A stretch of DNA of 46,046 bases from contig DDTM01000034.1 in NCBI GenBank assembly GCA_002344075.1, positions 2,125-48,170 on the forward strand. Reading direction: 5' to 3'. Below, piece by piece: positions 8,216 through 17,245 of this stretch. The position numbers were made by a program, and so were the translations under genes. The stretch's first letter is position 1; each line of letters opens with the position of its first letter. The stretch is from Bacteroidetes bacterium UBA2364. GTDB taxonomy: Bacteria; Bacteroidota; Rhodothermia; Rhodothermales; UBA2364. The notes below the pieces were generated by a model that did no database searches, was not told where the DNA came from, and saw nothing but the letters and a program-made list of their open reading frames with translations.

Positions 8216-10120
8216 ATGAAAACGTTTACGATCCGAATTTTATTGACCATGCTACTCATTGGCGGGTGGAGCACGAGTCAGGCGCAACGGGCCGATGCCT
8301 GGTGGGTACGGGCTACGGCTGGTGCTACCATCACCTTGGATGGCAATCTGAACGAAGCGGCATGGGCAAAAGCCGAGGCCAAAACCATGGAATTTGGAAA
8401 AAGCGCTGGTTTACCCGGCTCCGGATGGCGAGATGAAGGGGGGCGTGGTGGCAACCCTACAGACCCCATGAAAGCAAGTGTCAAATTTTTATTAAATGGC
8501 AATAAACTGTATATGGGTGTTGCCGTTGCCGATAGTTCGGTGGGTGGTTCTGGTGACTGGGCCACATGGGATGCTTTCCTAATGGGCTTTAAGGACAAAA
8601 CGTCTGCCAATAGTCCGTTGCCAGCCGCCGAATATTTCTACACCTTCTGGTCTCCAGACAATCCCGATGCGACCAAGCCGGGTGCGCAGCCGCACTTTAT
8701 TGGCAAATGGGGTGGCGATGGTTGGCCGCCGTACACTGCACCGCCACGGGATGCCGCACGTAAAGGCGCTTGGGATGGTGTGATCAAGGTAGATGGCGTG
8801 GTCAATGACGATAGCACGCCAGACAAAGGGTATGTGGTAGAAATGATGTTCGATCTGGGCGTTATGGGATATGACTTTACAAAGCCTGCGGGCGATGTTG
8901 GTCTTTTTAGTATGTCTATCTGGGATGCAGACTGGAACTGGCCGCGTAATGCTGCAAAATTTGCCTCTAACCGCACTTGGTGGCAAGATCCGTGGGGCAA
9001 TGCCGATAGTTTTTCGCAGATTCAATTGTGGGGACGCCCAGATTGGACGATCAACTCAACAGGAAGTGTGCCAGCAGTAAATGTGGACGGTAAAGTTCCA
9101 AATGCAGCAGGAGAAACCATGCCGACAATTGACGGCGGATTGACCGAAGCCGTTTGGACCAAAGCCAAAGGCATGGACATTCGCTATGGCGATGCAGCGC
9201 TTCGCAATGGTTACCGTGGCGTTGGGCCTTACGTGAGTGGGCAATTTCAGCCTGAATTTAGCGGCGTTCGTGCCGACGTTCTCGATCCGGGAGATGCAAC
9301 CGTCAAATGGTTCTATTCCGGAACAAAATTGTATGTCTCGGCGGATGTCCGAGATCAAGTAGTTACTGGCGATGACAACTACGACATGTGGGATGGTTTT
9401 CGCCTGATGTTGTTAGATCGTGATCCGGCAGCACTTACATCCGAGAACTTGGGAGAAGCCCGTCAATTTGTTGTGCGTGTCGGTTCTGATGGCAAAATGG
9501 TAACCGATGGCTATCTGACCGATCTGATCAAAAATGGCAAAGCACAAGCCGCGCTTAAGCTAAAAGGCTCTACTTCTGTGAACGATGTCAATGACATAGA
9601 CCTGGGCTATGCGCTTGAAATTATGATTGATCTGACCGCGTTGGGTTACCCTGTAGCAGACAATACCTTGTTTGCTGGTATGTGTCTTTTTGATGGTGAC
9701 CGCTTGGCGGATCCGGCCAAAAACTATAGCACCCGTACATGGTGGTTCAAAGAACATTCCGGCGCTGCTTCATGGGCTTGGTTGGTGATGGATGATACCT
9801 TCAAAATTGGGGTCGCAAACGAGGATATATCCGAAGTACCAACCGGATTTAAACTCGAAGGCAATTACCCAAACCCCTTTAATCCGTCCACAACCATTCG
9901 TTATACGTTACCACAAGCCGGAGAAGTGAATTTGGACGTATTCGATGTAACAGGTCGTCTTATTCGCACGGTTTATGTGGGTGCTCAAAGCACCGGATTG
10001 CAGGGAGCTACCTTCCAAGCGAATGGACTGGCATCAGGTGTTTACTTGTATCAATTACGGGTGAAAACCCAGAGGGGTGCTTACACCAGCCCTGCCGGTA
10101 AAATGATTCTGATGAAATAA
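8216..10120 (+). CDS. T9SS-exported protein with two CBM9-like domains
   Basis: A 634-aa exported protein. Signal peptide about 1-23 (cleavage near 'SQAQ'). It has two tandem, related beta-sandwich domains of the CBM9-like/DOMON-like type, each opening with the hallmark 'ITLDGNLNEAAWAKA' (about 37-280) or 'PTIDGGLTEAVWTKA' (about 300-530). Each also has the 'VKFLLNGNKLYMGVAV' or 'VKWFYSGTKLYVSADV' core strand and a 'WD.F' motif. The C-terminal 80 residues form a type IX sorting domain ('NYPNPFNPSTTIRYTLP', 'LDVFDVTGRLIRTV', 'GVYLYQLRV'). No catalytic signature is seen, so glycan capture at the cell surface is the likely job. GGAGAC at 8205-8210 is a good ribosome-binding site for the ATG at 8216. 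It lies 70 bases after the LacI gene. Confidence 0.85.
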   Translation: MKTFTIRILLTMLLIGGWSTSQAQRADAWWVRATAGATITLDGNLNEAAWAKAEAKTMEFGKSAGLPGSGWRDEGGRGGNPTDPMKASVKFLLNGNKLYMGVAVADSSVGGSGDWATWDAFLMGFKDKTSANSPLPAAEYFYTFWSPDNPDATKPGAQPHFIGKWGGDGWPPYTAPPRDAARKGAWDGVIKVDGVVNDDSTPDKGYVVEMMFDLGVMGYDFTKPAGDVGLFSMSIWDADWNWPRNAAKFASNRTWWQDPWGNADSFSQIQLWGRPDWTINSTGSVPAVNVDGKVPNAAGETMPTIDGGLTEAVWTKAKGMDIRYGDAALRNGYRGVGPYVSGQFQPEFSGVRADVLDPGDATVKWFYSGTKLYVSADVRDQVVTGDDNYDMWDGFRLMLLDRDPAALTSENLGEARQFVVRVGSDGKMVTDGYLTDLIKNGKAQAALKLKGSTSVNDVNDIDLGYALEIMIDLTALGYPVADNTLFAGMCLFDGDRLADPAKNYSTRTWWFKEHSGAASWAWLVMDDTFKIGVANEDISEVPTGFKLEGNYPNPFNPSTTIRYTLPQAGEVNLDVFDVTGRLIRTVYVGAQSTGLQGATFQANGLASGVYLYQLRVKTQRGAYTSPAGKMILMK

Positions 10121-10233
10121 CCGTCTTTTAGGTGAAAGTGTTTTGCAGGGGAAGACGTAGTTACTGTAAAAGGGAAGCAACGGATTCCCCTTGTGAAACA
10201 AATAATCTCTTTTCCACTTTTTTCTTCGATCTC

Positions 10234-12885
10234 ATGAAAGGTCTGCGTCTGATCCTGTTGCTGTGCAGTACCCTGTATGGCCAGATGGCTTACGCCCAAA
10301 CCGGTAAACTTTCCGGGAAAGTAACCGATGTCAATGGCATAACCCTTATTGGTGTCACCGTGGCATTACCCGGAACCCAATTGGGAGCGGTTACGGATAC
10401 AGAGGGCTATTTTGCAATTTTACGTATTCCGCCGGGGACGTATTCGGTACGGTATAGTTATATTGGCTACCAAACATTGACCATTTCTGGGGTAAGGGTT
10501 AATTCAAATCAAACTACGACCCAAAATACCACCTTATCCGAGGAAACTTTACAAGGCGGTGAAGTGACGGTTGTGGCTGAACGACCGATTGTGGATGTTT
10601 CACAAACCAGTTCTATGACCAGCTTATCTAAGGAAGACATTGCTGTACTACCCGTGCAAAACATTGGCGAAATTGTAAATCTTCAAGCAGGCGTGGTGGA
10701 CGGACATTTTCGAGGTGGACGACAAGGCGAGGTGCAGTATCAAGTGGACGGGGTTTCTGTCAATAATCCTTACAACAACAGTTCCTCTTTGGAATTAGAC
10801 CGCTCGTTGCTACAAGAAGTTCAGGTAATTTCCGGAACGTTTGATGCCGAGTATGGGCAGGCCATGTCGGGCGTGGTGAATGCGGTATTGCGTAGTGGAG
10901 ATTTAGACCGCTTTGAAGTGAACCTCGAAGCCTTTGGAGGAAGTTATTATTCCACCACCAACAACAGCTATACCAATGCCAACCGTTTTCCGCATTTAGA
11001 CAAATTAAGCCCAGTCAACCAACGCAATATTCAAGCGAGTGTAAGTGGCCCTTTTATCAAACATACGACCTTTTTGGTCAGTGGTCAGCATTTAGCGAAT
11101 GACGGGTATTTGTTCGGCGAAAGGCGTTTTCTGCCTTCCGATCGCTCGGATTTGGAACAACGCATATTTAATCCTACCGGAGATGGGGCTGTTGTTCCGA
11201 TGAATTTTTCCTACGAGTCCAATCTTTTGGCAAAGGTCTCGAACCGCTCCATTAAAAACCTAAAATTGGAATACCAAGCCATTACAAATTGGATTAAGCG
11301 CAAATATTATAACGATGCTTGGCGGCTAAATCCCGATGGCGTTAAATCACCACGCCAGTTCTCGATTGTGCATGGACTGAACATTACCCATACATTGTCG
11401 GATAAACGGTTTTACGAGCTAACCTTCCGTCAAAACAAGTTTGATTATAAAGATATGTTATTCGAGGACTTAATGAATCCATTGTATTTAGAGTGGGGGC
11501 GTCCTCAGGGGGATAGTAATTATGAAGATGGAGCGATTGTGCAAGGTGCGGACTTGGGCCGATTTGTTCAGGCTACGGATGCTTTGGTGGCAAAAGGCGC
11601 CTATACAGATCAGATTACCAAGGCGCATCTGCTCAAGATTGGCTTTGAAGTAATGCGTTCAGATATTTCGTTTGGAGCGCCGGGGATCATTACCGAAACC
11701 AATGTGGATGGGGTGCAGATATTACAGCCTCGAACCGATCTCCCGGAAGCCAAAACGACGGATTTTAGCCCGGTGCAGGCCTCTCTCTTTGCGCAAGATC
11801 GCTTAGAATGGGGGGATTTACGTATTCGGGGTGGTTTACGATTGGAGTATTTTGATGCGCGCACGAAAGTGCCAAGTGAATTACGAAATCCGGCCAATGC
11901 CATCAGTGGAGCACCCGCTTCGGTGCCAAAAGCCACAACGGCAAAATTGGCGCTTGCACCTCGACTGGGTATCTCGTTCCCCATTATAGACAGGGCTTCG
12001 GTCTTTTTCTCGTATGGCCACTTTTATCAAATGCCCGGTTTGGGACAATTATTCCAAAATGCCGACTATTCGGTGTTGAAAGACCTTCAGGCGGGAGGGA
12101 TTTCCTATGGGGTGATGGGGAATCCGGACTTAAAACCTGAGTTTACAACGCAGTACGAATTTGGGTTTAAATCTGCATTAAACCGCGATTTGGGGTTGGA
12201 CTTGAGTTTGTTTTATAAGGACATCCGTGATCTCTTGGGCGTGGAATTTGTACAAACGTTTACCGCCGCAGAATACGCCCGTTTAACAAATGTGGATTTT
12301 GGTGGTGTGAGAGGATTTACACTTTCTTTAGACCAACGGACGGCTTCGGGTTTGAATGCCTCGGTGGACTATACGCTGCAAGTAGCGGTCGGAAACAGCA
12401 GCGATCCCCGCGAGACGGCCAATCGTGCTGCCGCTGGTGAAGACCCGCGCCCACGTCAGGTCGCTTTTAACTGGGATCAACGCCACACCCTCAATGGATC
12501 CTTTACATGGTATCGGGCCAATAATTTTAATCTGACAGCCATCTTGCGCTTTGGAAGTGGACAGCCTTATACGCCGGAATTGGGTTCCACTTTTGGATCG
12601 GATTTGGAGCCGAATTCAGGTCGTAAGGCCAATTTCTTCTTGTTAGACCTGCGGGCAGAAAAATATTTCAAACTGGGCAATTGGAATGCAACCGGATTTA
12701 TCCGAGCATTTAATATGACCGATGAACACGCGGTGAATGGTTTTGTGTTTGCCAATACTGGCAGCCCCTACTATTCTTTAACACCCGAAGCCAGCCGAAG
12801 CCAACTCCGAAATCCAGGCCGTTTTTCTCAGCCACGACGCATCGAGGCTGGAGTAACCCTGCGTGGTGTTTTTAAAAAGCGTTGA
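10234..12885 (+). CDS. TonB-dependent outer-membrane receptor with regulatory-like N-domain
   Basis: An 883-aa outer-membrane transporter of the SusC-like or general TonB-dependent type. It has a signal peptide (1-21, ending 'MAYAQ') and a carboxypeptidase-regulatory-like domain (about 22-110, 'GKLSGKVTDVNG' to 'IGYQTLTISGV'). A plug domain follows (about 125-240, with 'VQYQVDGVSVNNPY' and 'GTFDAEYGQAMSGVVN'), then a C-terminal beta-barrel that includes 'NPDLKPEFTTQYEFGFK', a common TBDR barrel motif. A GTG at 10132 is in frame, but the preceding 34 codons are basic and Cys-rich and would mask the signal peptide, so ATG 10234 is chosen. No SusD gene is adjacent; a T9SS-exported 1074-aa protein and a PorV/Q-like protein follow instead. 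Predicted cargo is beta-1,2-gluco-oligosaccharide, from context only. Confidence 0.92.
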   Translation: MKGLRLILLLCSTLYGQMAYAQTGKLSGKVTDVNGITLIGVTVALPGTQLGAVTDTEGYFAILRIPPGTYSVRYSYIGYQTLTISGVRVNSNQTTTQNTTLSEETLQGGEVTVVAERPIVDVSQTSSMTSLSKEDIAVLPVQNIGEIVNLQAGVVDGHFRGGRQGEVQYQVDGVSVNNPYNNSSSLELDRSLLQEVQVISGTFDAEYGQAMSGVVNAVLRSGDLDRFEVNLEAFGGSYYSTTNNSYTNANRFPHLDKLSPVNQRNIQASVSGPFIKHTTFLVSGQHLANDGYLFGERRFLPSDRSDLEQRIFNPTGDGAVVPMNFSYESNLLAKVSNRSIKNLKLEYQAITNWIKRKYYNDAWRLNPDGVKSPRQFSIVHGLNITHTLSDKRFYELTFRQNKFDYKDMLFEDLMNPLYLEWGRPQGDSNYEDGAIVQGADLGRFVQATDALVAKGAYTDQITKAHLLKIGFEVMRSDISFGAPGIITETNVDGVQILQPRTDLPEAKTTDFSPVQASLFAQDRLEWGDLRIRGGLRLEYFDARTKVPSELRNPANAISGAPASVPKATTAKLALAPRLGISFPIIDRASVFFSYGHFYQMPGLGQLFQNADYSVLKDLQAGGISYGVMGNPDLKPEFTTQYEFGFKSALNRDLGLDLSLFYKDIRDLLGVEFVQTFTAAEYARLTNVDFGGVRGFTLSLDQRTASGLNASVDYTLQVAVGNSSDPRETANRAAAGEDPRPRQVAFNWDQRHTLNGSFTWYRANNFNLTAILRFGSGQPYTPELGSTFGSDLEPNSGRKANFFLLDLRAEKYFKLGNWNATGFIRAFNMTDEHAVNGFVFANTGSPYYSLTPEASRSQLRNPGRFSQPRRIEAGVTLRGVFKKR

Positions 12886-12926
12886 TTCTGGAGTAATGAA
12901 TTTCAATTTTTCGATTTAATCCGTAT

Positions 12927-15900
12927 ATGATTATGTTCCGCAAACTTTTCTTACTGGGTCTTCTTTTTGGATATTGGAATGTGGGCTTTGCGCAAGTAGT
13001 TCCGCCCGAACTCAGGAGCCGGATAGATGCCGAACGGTCGGGAACCCATGATGCCAACCGTATTCGGACACTCTTCTATAATTTTGGAATGGTGGGCGAC
13101 TTTCAGGGGAACCCCGATCTCTCGGTTTTTCACTCCTCTGAAGTCCCCAAAGGCACGGGGGTCAACTACTCGGATGGCGTAACTCCTTTTGTATTGGCAA
13201 AAGTCAAACAACGAACAGGGTCGAATGCATACATCATGGAAACGGGTTATCGGGAACGGCAGGGCATTAGTCCTGTAACGGGCAAGGTGATGCGCTTCGA
13301 GCCACGGCCGGGTTATTTTCAGGAAGATCCCAATATCAATAAAGGGCGCTCTATTGCGATGAGCAACGATCCGCGTACCTGGCCGGATAAATGGGTGGAC
13401 AAATTGAACGACGTGGATGATGCGGGCTGGGCAGGTGACTGGAATGGCTACTTTGGCAAACGACCTAATGCAGACCAAGAAAGTTATTCCGTAATGGATG
13501 ATAACTACTATGATGGCTGGGATTATTTTCCGGATTCAAGAGACAATACCCGACGTGGGTTGGGGCTAAAGATTGCGGTAAGGGGTTTCCAGTGGGCCAA
13601 TCCACAAGCCCAGAATGTCATTTTCTGGCAATATGACATTACCAATGAATCCACGACCGATTACGATGACAATATCATTTTTGGCTTGTACATGGATTCG
13701 GGCGTGGGTGGCTCCCAACTTTCGTGCGACGGCATCTATGAATCTGACGATGACAATGCCTTTTATTCCACCGATTTGGGCGAAGACTTGGTTTATACAT
13801 GGGATAAGAACGGGACTGGCGTCAGTCTGAGTAGTAGTTGTGCGAAAACGGGATACTTGGGCTATGCGTACTTAGAAACACCGGGCAATAAATTTGACGG
13901 CATTGATAACGATGACGATGGCATTATAGATGAGCAGCGGGATGGTGGGCCTGGACAGAAAATTGAAGGACAAACCGCAATTTTGGCCTACCTACAATCA
14001 AAATATGACCTCACGAAATTTGAAAAGGAAATTGCACCCCTTACGCAACGCGCCGCCTATCGTCTGGGAGTTTGGTGGACTGGCGATGAGGATTTAGACT
14101 GGGTTCCTGAGTTTCATGATACGGGCGCGGATGGTGTATTTGGTACAAATGATCGCGGGGAGGGTGATGGAATACCCACAGATGGCGAGCCAAACTTTGA
14201 TAAAACAGATGTGAATGAATCTGATCAGATCGGTCTAACAGGCTTTAAGTTTAACCGAATCAAAGCGGGGGCCGGAAATGGGAGTACCGAGACCGATAAT
14301 ATTGTTTTTTTTGATGATGGAAAAGAATGGCCACGCCGTCTTTGGGAGCAGTTCACCCATTCAGATCCCAAAAAACGTTTCGATCCGCCACTTGCTGCCA
14401 ATTACAATATTGGATTTGTGTTTGCATCCGGCACGTTCAAACTGAAGGCTGGTTCTACAGAGCGGTTTAGTCTGGCTTTGGCCTATGGCGCCGATCTGGA
14501 AGAGCTAAAAGACAATGTGAAGGTGGTATCGCGCATTTATGATGCGAATTATCAGTTTGCCACGCCACCGCCCAAACCTGTTGTTCAGGCTTTTGCCGAA
14601 GACAAAAAAGTCACGCTTGTCTGGGACAATGTTTCGGAGAAAACGCCGGATCCCGTTACCAACTTATACGATTTTGAAGGTTATCGTGTGTATCGTTCTA
14701 CCGATCCCAACTTTTTGGATGCACAGGTAATTTCAACCGGGCGTGGTACTGGCCCTTTTGGGAATGGAAAGCCGATTGCACAGTTCGATCTAAAGAATGG
14801 CGTTCGGGGCTTCTCTAACATCGCAGTTCAAGGGGTACAATATTGGTTGGGCGAAGATTCTGGTTTAATGCACAGTTTTGTGGATACCACGGTGGTGAAT
14901 GGGCAAACCTATTATTATGCTGTCACTGCCTACGACAATGGATCGGAAGAATTCCAGTTTTTCCCGTCCGAGAATGCAATTTCTGTTTCCCGAACGCCAC
15001 GCGGAGGAACCATTTTGCCGTCTAACGTCGTGGAAGTCCGGCCTAATAAACCCGTGCCGGGGTATGTACGTGCCGGAATACAGGCTGGTTCTTTGTTACA
15101 TACGGCTGGAGATGGAACTGGAGAAGTGGATATCCGAATTTTGAATCCTAAAGCCGTCAAAGATGGGCATAAATATCGGATCGCATTTACCGCGTCGCCA
15201 GATAGTATCCGTGCAAAAAGTTATAGCATGACGGATTTAGATACCGGCGAATTGGTGTTTTCGGGTAGTGAAGACTTGGACGGGGGCATTTCGGGTGTAA
15301 CCGGGCATGGTCTATTGCCGGTTGTCCGTACACCCAAGATTTTATCTCCCAATCCGGCGGCTTCTGGGTTTAAGGCTGGCAGTACCACAACTGCCCAGAT
15401 TGCGGCGCGTTATGCAAGTTCGTTTAATATCAACCGTCGTCGTCTCGGCTTCCCCGATAATCTTATTATCACCTTCTCGGATACGCCACAGGATACATCG
15501 TTGGCAGCCATTGGGGCACCTGCACGACCAGCCAAATTCACCGTAAAAACTGATAAAGGTCAAAAACTGAAGTTCCGGTTTCGGGATGTCAACAATTCCG
15601 GCACCTTAGACGAAGCCACCGAGTTTATAGAGGTACTTACCTACCTGCCCGAAGCTCCTCGCACACCTTTGGCTACATGGGACCTCCGGCTTGCAGCCGG
15701 TTCGTCCACTTCCAAGCCACCATCGAGCGGCGATGTCTATCATTTGGTATTGGCAAAGCCTTTTCAAAAAGGGGATATGTTTGAGTTCAAAGTGGATGGC
15801 GAACGTATTAATGCCACGGATGCAAAATCTCAGTTTGATGAACAAAAGCCCTATGTTGTACCAAATCCTTATGTGGCATCTGCAAGTTTCGAGCCAGAAC

Positions 15901-16151
15901 GGTTCGCGGTTTCTGGTCGTGGGGTTCGCCGGATGGAGTTCCGGAATATTCCCCAAAATGCGACGATACGGATTTATACCGTAAAAGGGGAATTGGTTAA
16001 GTTGTTGGTACAAGATGGCTTAACGACTGGAATGGTTCCGTGGGACTTACGTTCTAAAGATAATTTGGAAGTAGCTCCCGGACTTTATTTGTTCCATGTG
16101 GATGCTGGAGAATTGGGTGCATTTGTAGATAAATTTGCAATTATTAAGTAA
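12927..16151 (+). CDS. large T9SS-exported surface protein with fn3-like domain
   Basis: The 1074-aa product has a signal peptide (MIMFRKLFLL..., cleavage near 'GFAQ', residue 23). The N-terminal half is rich in Trp, Tyr and Asp with calcium-loop-like stretches ('GIDNDDDGIIDEQRDGG' near residues 325-340, and 'DTGADGVFGTNDRGEGDG'). A fibronectin type III-like module lies near 548-690 ('KKVTLVWDN', 'FEGYRVYRSTD', 'YYYAVTAYDNG'). The C-terminus is a T9SS-type sorting domain variant ('YVVPNPYVASASFE', 'RIYTVKGELVK', 'APGLYLFHVDAG'). No catalytic family is recognised. Its place between the TonB-dependent receptor and a PorV/Q-like protein suggests a surface partner of the receptor, perhaps playing the role SusD plays elsewhere. 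ATG 12933 is an alternative start. Confidence 0.8.
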   Translation: MIMFRKLFLLGLLFGYWNVGFAQVVPPELRSRIDAERSGTHDANRIRTLFYNFGMVGDFQGNPDLSVFHSSEVPKGTGVNYSDGVTPFVLAKVKQRTGSNAYIMETGYRERQGISPVTGKVMRFEPRPGYFQEDPNINKGRSIAMSNDPRTWPDKWVDKLNDVDDAGWAGDWNGYFGKRPNADQESYSVMDDNYYDGWDYFPDSRDNTRRGLGLKIAVRGFQWANPQAQNVIFWQYDITNESTTDYDDNIIFGLYMDSGVGGSQLSCDGIYESDDDNAFYSTDLGEDLVYTWDKNGTGVSLSSSCAKTGYLGYAYLETPGNKFDGIDNDDDGIIDEQRDGGPGQKIEGQTAILAYLQSKYDLTKFEKEIAPLTQRAAYRLGVWWTGDEDLDWVPEFHDTGADGVFGTNDRGEGDGIPTDGEPNFDKTDVNESDQIGLTGFKFNRIKAGAGNGSTETDNIVFFDDGKEWPRRLWEQFTHSDPKKRFDPPLAANYNIGFVFASGTFKLKAGSTERFSLALAYGADLEELKDNVKVVSRIYDANYQFATPPPKPVVQAFAEDKKVTLVWDNVSEKTPDPVTNLYDFEGYRVYRSTDPNFLDAQVISTGRGTGPFGNGKPIAQFDLKNGVRGFSNIAVQGVQYWLGEDSGLMHSFVDTTVVNGQTYYYAVTAYDNGSEEFQFFPSENAISVSRTPRGGTILPSNVVEVRPNKPVPGYVRAGIQAGSLLHTAGDGTGEVDIRILNPKAVKDGHKYRIAFTASPDSIRAKSYSMTDLDTGELVFSGSEDLDGGISGVTGHGLLPVVRTPKILSPNPAASGFKAGSTTTAQIAARYASSFNINRRRLGFPDNLIITFSDTPQDTSLAAIGAPARPAKFTVKTDKGQKLKFRFRDVNNSGTLDEATEFIEVLTYLPEAPRTPLATWDLRLAAGSSTSKPPSSGDVYHLVLAKPFQKGDMFEFKVDGERINATDAKSQFDEQKPYVVPNPYVASASFEPERFAVSGRGVRRMEFRNIPQNATIRIYTVKGELVKLLVQDGLTTGMVPWDLRSKDNLEVAPGLYLFHVDAGELGAFVDKFAIIK

Positions 16152-16197
16152 GAAAATAATTCATTCAAGAGGCCGATTGGTGCAGTGACCGACCGCC

Positions 16198-17214
16198 ATG
16201 ACCCATGCTTATATGAAGGTATTTGTTTTTCTGGTTTCCCTTTTCCTGAACCTGACCTTGGTCTATTCGCAAAGCAAAACAGGAACCACCATCGGGCAGT
16301 TCTTGCTCATTGAACCGAGTGCCCGTGCCTTGGGTATGGGTAACGCTTCTGTGACATTGCACGGGGATCCTTCTGCGGGCTACTTTAACCCTGCAGCCCC
16401 TGCTTGGGCGCCTCGGACTGCCGTGCAGTTCTCTCATGGTGCTTGGTTGGTAGGAATATCCCATCAATATGCTACGGCTGATATCCGAATGGGTAAAGTT
16501 GACGCACTCTCCATTCATGTTACTTCCCTAAACTCTGGCGATATTGCCGTTCGTACCGTAGAACAACCCTTGGGGACCGGAGAGCAATACCAAGTGCGGG
16601 ATTTGGCGATGAGTGTGGGTTACAGTCGTAAACTCAGCGATCGGTTTTCGGCAGGAGTCAATCTTAAATACGTAACAGAACGCATTTGGAATTCTTCGCT
16701 TCAAGCTGGAGCATTGGATTTTGGGGTGATGTACCAATTGCCTTTCGGGGCACAATTGGGTGCAAGCCTGTCTAATTTTGGTACAAAAGGGAAGTTTGAT
16801 GGTAAAGACCTTCGGGTTCGTTTTGATGCCAATCCGGATAAATATGGGGATAATTCCAGTTTACCCGCAGCCTTGGTCACCGATGCGCACCAATTGCCCG
16901 TGCTTTTTCGGGTTGGGATGGATTACCCCGTCCAATTAGGCCGTAAAGCCAAAGCCGTATTGGCCATTAATGCCTTCCATCCAAGCGACAATACGGAAAG
17001 TGTGAGTTTGGGAACGGAAATTACTCTTTTCGATACATTTTCCCTCCGTGGCGGCTACCAGCACCTGTTTCAACAAGACCACGAAACGGGTCTTACACTT
17101 GGCGCCGGGATAAATTATGAAATAGAGCAATATCGCTTTCGGTTTGATTATGGCTGGGCGGACTTTGGCCGTTTGGGAAGCAGTCAGCGTTTTGGGTTTG
17201 CCTTCGACTTTTAA
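16198..17214 (+). CDS. PorV/PorQ-family outer-membrane protein
   Basis: A 338-aa predicted outer-membrane beta-barrel of the PorV/PorQ family (FadL-like fold), some members of which are components of type IX secretion. It has a signal peptide (best read from the internal ATG 16213: MKVFVFLVSLFLNLTLVYSQ), then the family hallmark 'GQFLLIEPSARALGMGNASV' region and 'GDPSAGYFNPAA'. The barrel follows, ending in an aromatic residue ('SQRFGFAFDF') as expected for BAM substrates. It follows the 1074-aa T9SS cargo by 46 bases. Being embedded in a carbohydrate locus suggests a locus-dedicated paralogue rather than the core secretion PorV. Either ATG (16198 or 16213) is possible. Confidence 0.85.
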   Translation: MTHAYMKVFVFLVSLFLNLTLVYSQSKTGTTIGQFLLIEPSARALGMGNASVTLHGDPSAGYFNPAAPAWAPRTAVQFSHGAWLVGISHQYATADIRMGKVDALSIHVTSLNSGDIAVRTVEQPLGTGEQYQVRDLAMSVGYSRKLSDRFSAGVNLKYVTERIWNSSLQAGALDFGVMYQLPFGAQLGASLSNFGTKGKFDGKDLRVRFDANPDKYGDNSSLPAALVTDAHQLPVLFRVGMDYPVQLGRKAKAVLAINAFHPSDNTESVSLGTEITLFDTFSLRGGYQHLFQQDHETGLTLGAGINYEIEQYRFRFDYGWADFGRLGSSQRFGFAFDF

Positions 17215-17245
17215 ACATCATACTGAAAACAGAAGGGAAGAACCC

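Noticed and set aside
10172..10189. GGGAA/TTCCC stem-loop before the TonB receptor gene
   Set aside because: Five-base stem with an 8-base loop is common by chance and has no terminator run.
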